Below are positions 24,172-35,751 of a DNA stretch of 64,000 bases, one piece after another (position 1 is the stretch's first letter; each line of letters opens with the position of its first letter). The notes beneath the pieces were generated by a model. It had not been told where the DNA came from, searched no databases, and was given only the letters and a program-made list of their open reading frames with translations. The DNA comes from Zoroaster sp. YZ-2022 (lineage: Eukaryota > Echinodermata > Asteroidea > Forcipulatida > Zoroasteridae): positions 10,700,821 through 10,764,820 of the forward strand of contig CM055823.1 of assembly GCA_029582265.1 (NCBI GenBank), read 5' to 3'. The position numbers were made by a program, and so were the translations under genes.

Positions 24172-25968
24172 TTTGCAGCTGCCTTCGGTGCCCATATCCT
24201 TCATTCAGCTGATTCACCATTTATTCGGCCGATTCACCATTCATTCTGCTATATCACCATTTCATTCGGCTACTCATCATTTCATTTGCCCAATCGTCAT
24301 TTCATTCGGCTGGTCTTCATTTCATTCCGGCCATTCACCATTTCATTGCCCAATCATCATTTCATTCGGCTAGTCTTCATTTCATTGACTATTCACTGTT
24401 TCATTTGCCCAGTCATCATTTCTTTCGGCTAGTCTTCATTTCGTTCAACCTTTTCGTCATTTCATTCCGGCTGGTGATGTTTCATTCGGCCATTCACCAT
24501 TTCATTTGCCCAATCATCATTTCATTCGGCTAGTCTTTGTTTTCATTCGGCTATTCACCATTTCATGCTGATCATCATTTCTTTCGGCTAGTCTTCGACT
24601 TCATTCAGCTTTCATCATTTCATTCAGCTGTCGTATTTCATTCGACTATTCACCATTTTCATTTGCCGCAAGATCAAATAGCCGCGGATTCAACCTTGGA
24701 TTCAACCACTGATTCAGCTGCGGTTTCTCACAGTTTAACAGTTAAGTCGGTTTAAAAAACCCAGATAGGTTGGTCCAGTGCGTGTGAATACACTTCAATA
24801 CCAGTGCCGTTTCCACGGCCGGGCGCAGGCGAGAAATGAAATGATGATTGCCAGCCTCTGTCGTTAAAAGCGTAATCTTGTAACGCCAAAACCACGATAT
24901 GCCCTAAGGTGAAATATCATCCATAATTCGTTAACAAAAATTAACAAAATTAACATTATAGGGGCACAAATTGTTTTAACTTTAGATGAGTTGGTCACAA
25001 TACTCTGCATTGTGTAACTATACACGGCGCATACCGGCGATATTGGTGCATATTCTAGCGTCGCTGGTGCCATGACCAACTCGTCAAAAGTTAAAACAAT
25101 TTGGTCCCTGATAATGAATATAAGATATTTATTTCAACTGAGCATATCATCAGTTTTAATGACCACGATTAATATTTCATAATTAAGGACTCTAGAATAT
25201 GTACCATTATGTGGTATATGCCGTGTATATATGGTTAAACAATGCAGAGTATTTGTGACCAACTCGTCAAAGGATAAAACAATTGTGCCCCTATAGTAAT
25301 GTTAATTTTTGATAATTTTTTGTTAACGAATTATGGAAATGACATTTCACCTTAGGAGCATATGTGGTTTTGGCGTTATACGATTACTTTTTGGCAACAG
25401 AGGCTGGGCGCAATCATCCTTCATTTCGCCTGCGCCCGGCCGGTATTGAAACGTACCGTATTGAGTGAAGTATTCACACGCACTGGACCAACCTATCGGT
25501 TTTTAAAACTGTTGATCCGGTTAAATCCGTGAGAAAACCTGCAGCTGAATCTACGGTTGAATCGCGGCTGGCTTGATCTTGGTAGCAAATAAATGGTGAA
25601 TAGCCCGATGAAATGATGACTAGCCAGAATGAAAGTGACGAAAAGCCGAACGAAAATTGAACTAGCCGAATGAAATGATGATTGAGCAAATGAAATGGTG
25701 AATAGCCGAATGAAATGAAGACAGCCGAATGAAATGATGATTGAGCAGATATGAAATGGTGAATGGCCAAGATGAAATGACGACTGGCCGAATGAAATGA
25801 CGAGGCGAACAGAAATGAAGACTAGCCGAATGAAATGACGATTGGGCAAATGAAATGATGAGTAGCCGAATGAAATGGTGATATAGCAGAATGAAATGGT
25901 GAATCGGCCCGAATAAAAATGGTGAATCAGCCAGATGAAAGGGCGATATGGGCACCGAGCAGCTTGGC
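24172..25968. mobile_element. 1.8-kb foldback (TU/FB-like) element with minisatellite arms
   Basis: The left arm (about 24172-25034) and right arm (about 25212-25968) are long inverted repeats. Each outer domain (about 24185-24670; 25570-25960) is made of 20-bp units such as CATTCGGCTAGTCTTCATTT. These tend to cycle as a 60-bp trimer of CGGCTATTCACC, TTGCCCAATCATC and CGGCTAGTCTTC types. The inner domains share GGTTGGTCCAGTGCGTGTGA, CGGCCGGGCGCAGGCG and ATTCGTTAACAAAAATTAAC with their complements. A third copy of an inner motif (GACCAACTCGTCAAAAGTTA) lies in the spacer. There is no transposase. This architecture matches what I remember of sea urchin TU and Drosophila FB foldback transposons. 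The open frames over it are translations of the 60-bp period. Confidence 0.9.
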
Positions 25969-25975
25969 GTTCCAT

Positions 25976-26457
25976 ACCCGCGTCGTCGGTCTCAATACAT
26001 TATTCATTTGTTCATTTGATGACACATGAAATTGCCCTCCCGCGAAGGCGAGTTGGTGCGTGAGCTGTATTATACAAACAGTTGCATCGATTGCATAGAC
26101 ACAACAGAACGAAAAGCTCCAAAAATTTTCCCAGTTCATAAAATTCAAGGATCGACATTATTGCTTTTTCCATCTTTGCACATAATCAAGTTGAGTGGCT
26201 GCATATTTGAACATTTTAATAAATGTATAATTTCTGTACATATGTTGTATTCCATTTGCGTACTAACATCTTAATGTATCCAGACAGACACAGAAAATAA
26301 GGGATCTGTACAGGGAATATATATCATTTTGTAGCGATCTGACCATATGGGCAGTGCCTTTTTGGAAAATATTAGTAACTACATGCATAATTTGCTAAAG
26401 AGATATAGGGCCCCACACATGTATGTGCAGATGTTGTAATAGTTAAAGGGCAGTAGG
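25976..26457. other. Intergenic, no gene seen
   Basis: A GC-richer 100 bases adjoin the foldback. The rest is AT-rich with no supported gene. Confidence 0.45.
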
Positions 26458-26634
26458 CGTCACGATCAGGGCATGGAATCGGTGTCAAGTTTAAAAGATG
26501 AACACATTGACTGAAAATTTACTGACTCATTTTATGCAGCAGCAACGATAATATGACCATATCATGTGGGATGTATTGCAGTCTGAGGTTAATCTAAAAC
26601 TAACCTCTGATTCCATGCCCTGTTGATCGTGACG
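26458..26634. mobile_element. Short MITE with TIR CGTCACGATCA...GGGCATGGAATC
   Basis: The left end CGTCACGATCAGGGCATGGA (continuing ATC) is repeated in inverse at the right end 26609-26634, where GATTCCATGCCCTGTTGATC runs into GTGACG. The element is 177 bp. Its interior shares TTTATGCAGCAGCAACG with the copy at 8886-9040. A third fragment lies near 62296. Confidence 0.8.
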
Positions 26635-26689
26635 ATATTAACTCAGGATGTTTGTATTCTAATACCATTTTAAAAACAAGTTTTTAGAG

Positions 26690-27050
26690 AAAATAATTAT
26701 CTTTCTCATTTTCTATGTGAGTACTTGTAATAACCAATGTGTACACCCCTTTAAATTAGTCATACAAAGTGAAGATTTATTTAATTGACACATTTCAATC
26801 TGTTTGTCCAATAAATAATTTATTTGTTTTGTAAATTACTCTCAAGTGGCTGTACCATTGCTATTTTGACAATTCTATAAATACATCTTACATAGTCCCA
26901 AAGTGCTTGACTTCATCGCCTACCAATGGCCTTGTTTTTAAAATCAAATCTTTTAATAATAAAATAATAATAAATCGTGAGTTTAAATGAGAACTAAATA
27001 TGTCAATATCGTAATTCCATAATTTTATTTCTATATTTTGATTTTAAATA
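26690..27050 (+). repeat. ~340-bp direct repeat, right copy
   Basis: This is the partner of 23630-23975, with the same order of shared words and a few percent indels. Its position beyond the foldback makes a direct-repeat bracket of about 3.4 kb overall. Confidence 0.85.
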
Positions 27051-28814
27051 ATATATTATGTTAACTTTGTATAATGAACTTTCCATGGAAAAATACTTTT
27101 ACATCTACATGTAATAAGTTCAGTATGGGTGTAAAGAAACTACTATATGTAATGGCAATATTTGTTTCAGTCTAAATTCTTAAAACAATAAACACAACAA
27201 GGATTATTGCAACAAATTTAAAGAAAGTATTTAATTATACTTAAGTCTTGTAATAAATTATTCAGTTACAAAGTCACCCCCATTCAGTTTGTCTTTCACA
27301 TGCATTTATCAAAGTACCGAAGTGTAATGTTGTGTTCACATACCAGTACGGCTGCTGGTTTTGTATTCTTTATTTTTGTTCAATGAACAGCATTTACGAA
27401 AATGGTCCAGTGTTTCTATTAACATAAAGACATTCTTTGGTTCTCTACATTGTACAATAGCTGTTATCAGAATTTACTAGTTCTCTACATACAGGCAGCT
27501 GTTATCATTAATTGTACATCTTTATAGACAGACTACGTGCATGGTATGCTGTATGCTATAATTGTACTGTATATAACTAGGCTAAAGGAAGTACAGAGGT
27601 AAAAAGAGGTAAAACACACAAATACAAATAAATACAATGTAATGATGTGTCTGACTTTTATGTGAATATGTAATTGCCATAGACCTTTGTCTCACTGCAG
27701 CCATCTTTGCCGTTCTCTATTCACTATTGAATAAATGGACCATATCCTTTTTTAGCCTTGGTTTTATAAATCACATGGTCCCCTTAACTCATACCAAAAA
27801 TACATCCCATAACCTTATCCTTTAATCTTTATTTCCTTGATAGATTTTTCTCCTACTGGAAAAAGGATGATGACCAAATAAACCTTGCTCATAGCATAGT
27901 CAGGCATTATAGCATACGTTGCGCGAACAAAGGTGTTGTTGAATGGTGGGAGGATTCGTGTGGAAATTTTTTCCCGAGGAGAGGGCAGACGCCGGCCTCG
28001 ACGGGTTCAATAAGAGTTTCTCGTTTAAATTTCGGCCAAAGGGGAGAGGCATTTCCGTAGCCAGAGGCATGTGAAAAGCTAATGAGGTTTATCCTTGAAG
28101 CCTGTGCGTTGAAATTTGAACTGGTGACGAAGAGAGAAAACCAGGGTCCCATAAATTCCTGTAAATTTGTTATTGTATGTATAAATTTACTACGTTATTA
28201 GAGTAGAACTGTGTTAACTTAAATAATCTAACTTTGAGTGGTAATTAAAATGTATTATGGTTGCAAGCATAGCCTAGAAAGATATTCGTGGTTTAAATTT
28301 TGCAGGTTTAGTTTGGGGGACAAGACCTTTTCCCACGACTGGACCGCAGCAGCGGACACAGAGAGCCGAGATACGGTCTTGGGACTGAGGGTGATGACCT
28401 GGCCGGACCGCAGCGGCGGACCGAGAAGTCGACCAACAAACGAGGAGAGACGACAGCAGGATCCCAAGGTGGAAGCCAGTCGTTCGACATTATTTATTAC
28501 TTATATTTGTATAAACCGTGATTGTAGGTGAATTTCAGTTGTGATGAGGACCTAAGAAAATAATTGAGAATCCTGATTGTACTTGTGAACATAAAACCCA
28601 AAAGGGGGTGTAAATAAAAACAATGTAAATAGTGTTAAAAAATCGTGTAACAGGCGGTACTAAGTGTGGCAGCATCTTGGGATGAGCCGAGACTACCGAG
28701 GGGTCCATTCTATGGGGTGGGGCAACCTGTAGGCTGTGCACGCTGATTTTTCATCCCTGAAACGATTCAGGCTTGTTCACTCCAACAATTGTTTACCTTC
28801 AACCGCCTCAATCA
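27051..28814. other. Gene-poor, with GC-richer islands
   Basis: Two GC-richer patches stand out at 27930-28110 and 28320-28470. The first is open on the - strand for 81 codons, the second on both strands. I recognise no domain. They could be fragments of an LTR retroelement or untranslated exons. The remainder is AT-rich. Confidence 0.35.
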
Positions 28815-29016
28815 CAGTGGCGTAAAAAATAGAGGGACACGGGCAGAGACGTGCCCCCAGCCAAGGTCCCTGTCCCCGGTGCCCCCAATTCAGAAATTTT
28901 GAAAAAATGAGTCCCTATTTGAGAATGCAGGATTCAAGTATTGACATACCCCTAAGAAAAGTGGTGCACCCCTAGTTGCGCCCCCACTGAAGATTGGACC
29001 CGTAATTACGCCACTG
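28815..29016. mobile_element. hAT-type MITE with 8-bp target duplication
   Basis: The termini are CAGTGGCGTAA and TTACGCCACTG, exact inverted repeats. The flanks carry a perfect 8-bp direct repeat CTCAATCA (28807-28814 and 29017-29024). An 8-bp duplication and CAGTGGCG-type ends fit the hAT superfamily. The 202-bp interior is non-coding. A decayed relative lies at 40668-40875, sharing GTGCCCCCAGCC, GGATTCAAGTATTG and GTGGTGCACCCC. Confidence 0.93.
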
Positions 29017-29024
29017 CTCAATCA

Positions 29025-29439
29025 GTAAAAATTTTGACGATACACCACTGCTGCTGTGACATTATTCACCTTCGCGTTCTCCATCTTGAATTTGACGTTG
29101 AATGAGACACAGCGCCTCGTAGGACTTGACACATTAAATCATGTCTTTATATACACTTTCATAGTAAAAATTCTCCTGCAAACAAATGTACAATTTTTTT
29201 TTTTATAACATAAGTAAACTTAATACACACTTTTACGTTGTTACGCACAACCCGTAATCACACCTGCGCGTAACTCTTGTATACACGGCCGGAAATTGAC
29301 CACTCAAGTGACCCAGTCAATTTACAAAGGTATGAAGAGAAGTTTATCTGTTAACTTGTGGATACCCCAAACTGGGAAGTTTCTGACGGATATCACCTCG
29401 AACCCTCGAATCCTCGAATCGGGGTTGGCAATCGTGACG
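29025..29439. other. Spacer before the reverse transcriptase relic
   Basis: No recognised coding sequence. It may contain more decayed upstream parts of the LINE, especially from 29290. Confidence 0.4.
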
Positions 29440-30130
29440 ATAGACTGGGCTCGTTTCCCTAATGATCTTATGGATTTTTAATTATCTTACCTAATAGGTC
29501 CCAATATGTTAACATCCGAACATCTAATAGCATATCCGAGATCATTTTTTTCCGAACACTGGTGCACCTCAAAGGTACGGTTTTGTACCATTCTTATTCA
29601 CACTGTACACATCGGATGCAGGTCAAATCTAACAAAAACTGGCTTTGCTCACTAGTGGGTACGAGATGACACTGCCTTGTTGGGTTTAATTACAAAAAGG
29701 TGATGATATTGCGTACTTAGAACAGATCAATTATTTTATAAACTATTGAAACAAAAACTTTTTTGGAACTTAATGTTAATAAGACAAAAGAAATGAGTGA
29801 TTGATTTTCCTTCAAGTCCCAAAGTGTATTAAATAAAGTTATTATTAAGTGAAGTACCGTTGAGAGGTATAGATAATTATAAATATCTCGGGGTTATTAT
29901 AGATAATCGGCTTGCCTTGCACGATCATATTGATATGTTAATGAAGAAATTAAATTCTATTGTCTGCGTGCGATGAATGGTTTAACGTCAATAACAATAT
30001 TTCTTCCATGTTTTATAACTCTGTTATTTGTGGGAATTATGGCAAAACAATTTGGTGTCAAGTAAATTGGGGTGGTAATGTTGGAAAAAGAAAGATGAAC
30101 ATCGTATTGAAGCCATGAGTGCTTAACAGG
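29440..30130 (+). pseudogene. Non-LTR (L2/CR1-like) reverse transcriptase relic
   Basis: Successive frames on the + strand give recognisable reverse transcriptase motifs in the right order. A WIFNYLT-type segment (about 29470-29490) comes first, then a SNSISEII stretch. GAPQ is at 29570, PFLFTLYTSD at about 29590-29620, and a DDTAL core near 29670 as the remnant of the catalytic Y-x-DD box. DDIAYLEQINYF (about 29705), LELNVNKTKE (about 29770) and NYKYLGVIIDNRL (about 29875-29915) follow. At least three frame changes and several stops are needed, so it is dead or sequenced with indels. The motif wording resembles L2/CR1/Rex elements, which copy themselves by target-primed reverse transcription. 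Neither the endonuclease nor the 5' part is seen. Confidence 0.85.
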
Positions 30131-30580
30131 CAGAATCACGTGTGATCGGAAGAGAATCAGCTAACCTTGGCCTCGTCCTACCAACGGCTTCTTAAGGTCA
30201 AACTTGACAGGTTCTTCATGATGATGATCACCCACTTCACTGTGCAACTGGACAGAGCGGTGATCCTCGAAGTGGTAGGATGAGGCTGCCGTTGGCCAGT
30301 ACAAATAGACACCCCTCATCATTTATTCCACAATGTAGAAAATTTCATAATTAAAATTTTTACAGCGTTGATTATGCTTGCCCTGGTTGGTACCTTTCAT
30401 TGGACCTGTTTCGACCTTATGTCACTGTGCAATATGTACTTTTATTTGTTTCTTTATATTTGTCTATACTTCTATTTTTGTACTTTTGTATTTTTTATAG
30501 AATGTATTATTTTTATAGTGTACTTCTGCTTTTTGTCTATTTTATTTTTTTATTTAACTGCGACATTCAATTTTACCCTA
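30131..30580 (+). mobile_element. Probable 3' part of the same LINE, T-rich
   Basis: The sequence after the relic carries two inverted versions of CTCGTCCTACCAACGG / GGTAGGATGAGGCTGCCGTT and then a T-rich tract. The Phe/Leu/Tyr-rich frame 30368-30721 is a by-product of this composition. Assignment to the LINE 3' end is inferred from position only. Confidence 0.35.
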
Positions 30581-30806
30581 TGTAGAGGGTTTGTAAAGTT
30601 GAAAAAAAAAGTCTGGACCGGGAATTGTGGGTCGGTCGATTTGCGGCATTTCAGGTCAACTCGTATGGTACTTGCGCGTGCCACTCGCACCAAGCAACCA
30701 ATTACTCGTTTCAATCGTTAAATTAAATTATAAATGGGACAGTTTGTTTTGTTTGTGTATTTATCCAAAGGAAAATAAAGGGGAAAATACACATTTTATT
30801 TAAACA
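30581..30806 (+). mobile_element. Possible solo LTR or 5' LTR
   Basis: The segment begins TGTAGAGGG and ends TTTAAACA, giving TGT...ACA ends. An AATAAA signal lies near 30773. It is followed after two bases by CTTGGTGACCTGAACAGGAC, which resembles the primer-binding/leader start of Gypsy-type elements. No matching second LTR and no gag or pol are seen in the window. Confidence 0.35.
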
Positions 30807-30819
30807 AACTTGGTGACCT

Positions 30820-31715
30820 GAACAGGACCATTTCTTGAGTATGATTGACAGGCGCATAAATCATCTCTCTATAATCTATACTGTTACTCCAAATTTCTTT
30901 CTAAAATAAATCTACTACGTAAGGTTGACATACGTGAGTACGAGTTGATGGTAAAAGCGTCATTTCATGTCATGTACATGACTGTGTACTAACTTACATT
31001 CATCCCTAGCGTTTTTGGATGATCCGAACATGGTTGTGAAACCTAATATTTTCTTATAACCATACAATCCTCTCAGAACACACGCATGAGTAATGACATT
31101 GCCTTCATGACCTTGGCACTGCAGTAGTGTCTGGAAAATTGTTTACCACTTTAATTGTGTTAACTTGTATGGTGTTCGTGTGTATTGGCTCACGTTCATT
31201 TTGAACGATGTATAAATGTGATTAAAAACACTTATGCATCCCAAACATTTTATGCCTATGTCGCAGAGGCCCATCCGAGTTATTCTCAACGTTAGCGCTG
31301 GCAAACAATGTCCATTTTGAAAAAAAGGGGGCCCTGCTTGGGAAGCAAATTAGGACCACTTTTCCCAGGGGCCCTGGTGTATCCAAAATAGTTGAAGTCA
31401 GAGACCCCATGTCCCTATGCGTTTTTGTCTGAGTATTCGGTTTTTAATTTTTTAAAAACCTTCATGAGGACTATTAGCCTATTATAAAGTCAATCTTTTT
31501 TTTAGTCAGTTAGCACAACAGCCCGTAACCTGTGCACTCATTCACGCTGACGAAACGCTAGCGTACTGCGTATTTGAGAATGCGATGTGACGCGCGCATG
31601 TAGTACCACTCTGTGGTACCACCACCCAGTCATAGCAATAATGGAGCTGGTTCCATGTCTATAGACAATAGGCTCCAGGCGTATCACTCAAGGACTTCAT
31701 TGGATACGTTAACGC
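30820..31715. other. Intergenic, no gene seen
   Basis: Nothing supported. Near 31604-31620 is a palindrome-like GTACCACTCTGTGGTAC. A similar GTACCACTCTGAGTGGTAC lies at about 50980-50998. Confidence 0.4.
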
Positions 31716-31721
31716 GTTGTG

Positions 31722-31859
31722 CTGAAGATCTGACGTCACGCTTCAGGCTTGCGCGCGAGCTACCAACCAAGGTCAAAAGTTCAGCACGGGGAAAAATATC
31801 GCGGCCAAGATCAGCGTAATTCCGCGCCTCTAGCTCAGAACGTGACGTCAGATCTTCAG
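31722..31859. repeat. Perfect 19-bp inverted repeat carrying CRE sites
   Basis: CTGAAGATCTGACGTCACG (31722-31740) is exactly reversed and complemented at 31841-31859. Each arm contains the full cAMP-response element TGACGTCA. The 100-bp spacer is GC-richer (GCGCGCGAGC, ATCGCGGCC). It could be a short MITE or a regulatory segment with paired CREB/ATF sites. Confidence 0.6.
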
Positions 31860-31864
31860 GCTAT

Positions 31865-33545
31865 AACAGGAAATACTGTGGTCCCTGGATTAGTGTATTG
31901 GGCCCCGTCCATGACTATATGAGAGCGCCATTATGATACAGGAGTTCGCAGAGGGCATTTTGTTATTGTAACAGTGGTACGCCATTTTTATGGACGACCA
32001 TCAATGACCAACAATTTTTAAAAACATGTTAGCAGAGATTCTGCCCACAATTAAACATTTTACACCAGAGGCATTTAAAAGAGCAATATATCTTGGGTAA
32101 AGTATGTTGATTTATCAGTGTTTTTACTAATTTACGGTATTTAAAACAAACATTGAATTTTCCCGGGTTTTTTATTTTGCTGGCGACCCTTATGGTTTGT
32201 GAAACGTTGCTATGGCTGAGATGTCCTTTTCGGGTAGAAAAACTCTTAATACTTAGTACATTTTACCGCTAGGAGGATACGATATGGACGAGGCGAATGG
32301 CCTGAGTTGGCATGCGTACGAGTTGTTACGCGTTGACCAAAAATGAGTACGAATTAGTAAAAGTACGAGTTTACAAACAGCTTTAACACAAACAACTCGG
32401 CCAAATTTTTCCCGGTGATTAGAAATACGAGATATACATAGCTCAAAGGTTTTCCCGACTGAAAATTGATTCTGGACTCCAGCCTTATTCTAGTACCTTT
32501 GATTATGACATTGGGCTCAATTGCCAAAACCGAGAAAAATTATTGGGGTGTCGTCCCCCCCAACTCGCTAACAGTTAATAAACAAATTTAAAATGTAATA
32601 ATTATTTATTAATTATTATGATTATTATTAAAATAAATAAATAAATAAATAACAAACCTTTCCTTCCACATGAATTATTCCCTTTGTTAATGTAGTAGCA
32701 AACCATTATTATTTCTTGTGTTCTTATAAAACACTGGTGGTTTGGGGATCTTTCTAGTAGTGAAAGTATAATTTCAAAGTTTGAAGTACCTGATATGTAC
32801 TGGTTTTACTCAATTTCTACTGCATTGTCTGCTGGTTATTTTAGAACTGTTAGATTTTAAAAAGGGACAATTGAAACGTGATAATTTCTAAAGGTATCAT
32901 TTCTGTTGTTCTGGAATGAAGTATACATATAAACAACTAGCCTGTGAGAGACAAACTTATTACGTTGTTATAGTACATATATCATGAAGGAGACGGAAAA
33001 AGATTTCAGAGTTTTTTATACATCATGAACTTTACAGAACCAAATAAGTTTGATTTAAAACCTCCAAATTACCAATACGGCTTCAATGGAATATTTTAAG
33101 TATAAAGCAATCAACTTTTCACACCAGGGTCAAGTACTGGTGAAAAAAAACGGACGGGATCAAATAGTGACAAGATAGACAATTGGTTCGTCTTTGTTTT
33201 CCCTCTGGTCTGAGCCTCAACCAGGATGGAAGAGAAATGGGACGTTTTAAGTTAATGCAAAACGGTATAGTTACACGCACGTTACGTGAGCGGACTGCAA
33301 GTTTGTGAGACCAAGTTTGTTAATAACGACATCATTTATCTCAGGATGATGACATGCTTAAAGTGAGATGTCGTCTTGCTTGCCGAGGATAATTTATCTG
33401 AGGATGTCGTCCCCTAAAATGTCTGTTTTAAAATATGGGTCTCATTCAGTGTGGTTGTGACATCCCTTCTCAAATACTTGTTGAAGCTTATTTACATTTG
33501 TTATTAGGCTGTCATGACATCCTATTCATTATGAGAAACCTGCAA
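31865..33545. other. Intergenic, with (AAAT)n tract
   Basis: An AT-only region at 32590-32660 ends in a clean (AAAT)n run (about 32628-32652). No gene is supported elsewhere. Confidence 0.45.
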
Positions 33546-33551
33546 CAACTT

Positions 33552-34722
33552 GAACTAGAGATTCCAGAGTTTGTCTCGACACAAACTCTAGGTGTTCAGG
33601 AGGATAACAGGTCAAATTAGGGTCAACTTTGTGTAAATATTTTGTGACAATTAACGATCTGTACAATAGTTACCAAATTTTTTTGAATTCCTCTTGTGGT
33701 TGCTGAGATATGATTTTTTTAAATATTAAACTTTGACTTCCGGGTTTTGGACAGGAAGTAAAGGTCAAAAAGTGGGGTCATCTTTTTGTAAATATGTTTG
33801 ACAATTAGCAGTGTGTGCAATGGTACAAAATTGTGAATTTACCTCTTCTGGTTGTTGAGGAATATTGATTTTAAAAAAAGCCAAAACTTGACTTTCCGGT
33901 TTGGACAGGAAGTAAAGGTCAAATTTGAGGTCATCTTTTTTGTAAATATCTTTTTGACAATTTAACGGTCTGTACAATGGTAAAACAAAAATTGTGGTTA
34001 CCTGTTTTTGGTTGTTGAGATTATGATTTTTTTTAAATATTAAGCACTGACTTCGGTTTTTTGGACAGGAAGTAAGATCAAATTAGGTTACCTTTTTTAA
34101 ATATTTTTTGACAATTAACATTGATCTGTACAATGGTGCAAAAATTGTGAATTTCCCTCTTGTGGTTGTTGAGATATGATTTTTTTAAATATTAAACTTT
34201 CACTCGGTTTTGGACAGAAATGCAAGGTCAAAAATGGGGTCTGCTTTTTTGTAAATATTTTTCGACAGTTAACGATCTGTACAATGGTGTAAACGTTAAT
34301 TTCCCTCTTGTGGTTTGTTGAGATATGATTTTTTTCAATGTTAAACTTTCACTTCAGTTTGGACAGGAAGTAAGGTCAAATAAGGTCCTGCTTTTTGTAA
34401 ATATTTTTGACAATTAACGATGCAACACAATGGTACAAAAATTTTGAATTTACCTCTTGTGGTTGTTGAGATATGATTTTTAAATATTAAACTTTGATTT
34501 ATCGTAATTCGATATCTGATGCACCTAATCATGACGTCTGACAAATTTTGTTTCATCTACGTGTATAAGTTCTAAGTATTTGTCAAGTTTCAGAGTTCAT
34601 GTGAAGTTTGAAGTGTGTTTTTTGTAGACAATCGATGGGGGAGAAGAAGAAGAAGAAGAAGGAGAAGAAAAAAACGAACAAAAACAATAGGTGTTTCGGG
34701 CATGACATACCGGAACACCTAA
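33552..34722 (+). mobile_element. Helentron/pearl-like non-autonomous element, near complete
   Basis: The left end has CTAGAG then a hairpin (AGAGTTTGT 33566-33574 with ACAAACTCT 33581-33589) followed by AGGTGTTC. The core is about six tandem ~151-bp units (33607, 33756, 33910, 34068, 34215, 34366), each with AGGAAGTAAAGGTCAAA and TGTGGTTGTTGAGATATGA. After these come a unique segment with TGACGTCT (34532), a (GAA)n microsatellite (34643-34672), an A-rich run, and a terminal hairpin from AGGTGTTTCGG (34689) to CCGGAACACCT (to 34720). Tandem core, then microsatellite, then terminal stem-loop is the layout known for pearl elements, DINE-type elements and non-autonomous Helentrons. No Rep/helicase is present. 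Confidence 0.75.
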
Positions 34723-35220
34723 TTAACAGTGGTTTGATTCATGTGTGTACAAAGATGTGTGATGGCATTAGTAAGCATATCATGTAGTTTGCCTAACCAC
34801 CAGTCGTCAAGTAGTATGATTGTGACATACAAAGATCTATTCAGTAATTGCATAGATAAAAACAAGATAGTTGCATATAGTACAGTATGATATGTCAGAT
34901 ATTTGGGGTTAGCTAGATTTTCGTGCCAAAATGGATTTTTCTCAATTTGGGTATGTCTGAATTCAGAAAAAGTTTGGGACCATTTTTTAAAAAGGCATCT
35001 TCAGCCGCCATTTTGGATTTCAAAATAGCGTCATTTTCTGTATTTTGGGGAAAAATAGCTTAACTTATCGACTACTGAGAACTGTTTTATTGTTGAAATT
35101 GCTACATTTTTGATGAAATGGAACCTTCATAAAATCATTATTCTTAATTGCTTGTGTTTTATATATATGATGCCACCCCAACACTACCAAAAGAGGCCAT
35201 TGCCTACAGTCAAGCTCCCT
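34723..35220. other. Intergenic, no gene seen
   Basis: No supported feature. Confidence 0.5.
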
Positions 35221-35227
35221 CCGTACA

Positions 35228-35475
35228 CTTCTTAAAACAGATTGGTTAAAATAACCAATATAATGTTAAAATTTTTAACCATTGTTGTTGGTAGATATGT
35301 GTCCAACCAAGATCTTGGTCAAATTCAACCAATCTAAATTTGTTTACCTTTTGCTTAAACCAATATTTTGGGTTGAATTCTCAACCAATATAGAGTCGGT
35401 CAATTTTTATATTTGATTATTATGGTTGTGACCAAGATCACAACCAATATTTATAGTTTGAAATATAAACAATTT
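35228..35475. repeat. Palindrome-rich repeat with many AACCAAT words
   Basis: TTGGTTAAAATAACCAAT near 35242 and GGTTGTGACCAAGATCACAACC-type symmetry near 35425-35446 are self-complementary. The word AACCAAT or its complement occurs at least eight times. A non-autonomous DNA element is likely, but its ends are not clear. Confidence 0.45.
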
Positions 35476-35751
35476 ACTTTGCATTCATACAACTGTTGTA
35501 TTGCCCTGTGCACAACTGTAATATTGTTAATTGCATTAATGTTATTAACATGTAATGGCATCAATGATTAAATACACTTATACAATATACATACAACCTT
35601 GTCCATTGATGTACTGTCTTGCCCGTAGCTTGACTCCTGTATTCTTTATGACACACCGTATGATACACATTATGTGCCATATATAGTTCAAGGATTCAAT
35701 CATCTTTTCAGTCACCAGTTACAGTTACAAGAAAACCCCTTTCCCCAACAG

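Noticed and set aside
24164..25975. Ser/Phe/His-rich frames (up to 160 codons)
   Set aside because: They lie in the 20-bp repeats of the foldback arms and exist on both arms in mirror image.
30368..30721. 117-codon Phe/Tyr/Leu-rich frame as a membrane protein
   Set aside because: T-rich low-complexity sequence after a LINE relic, running into a possible LTR; no conserved motif.
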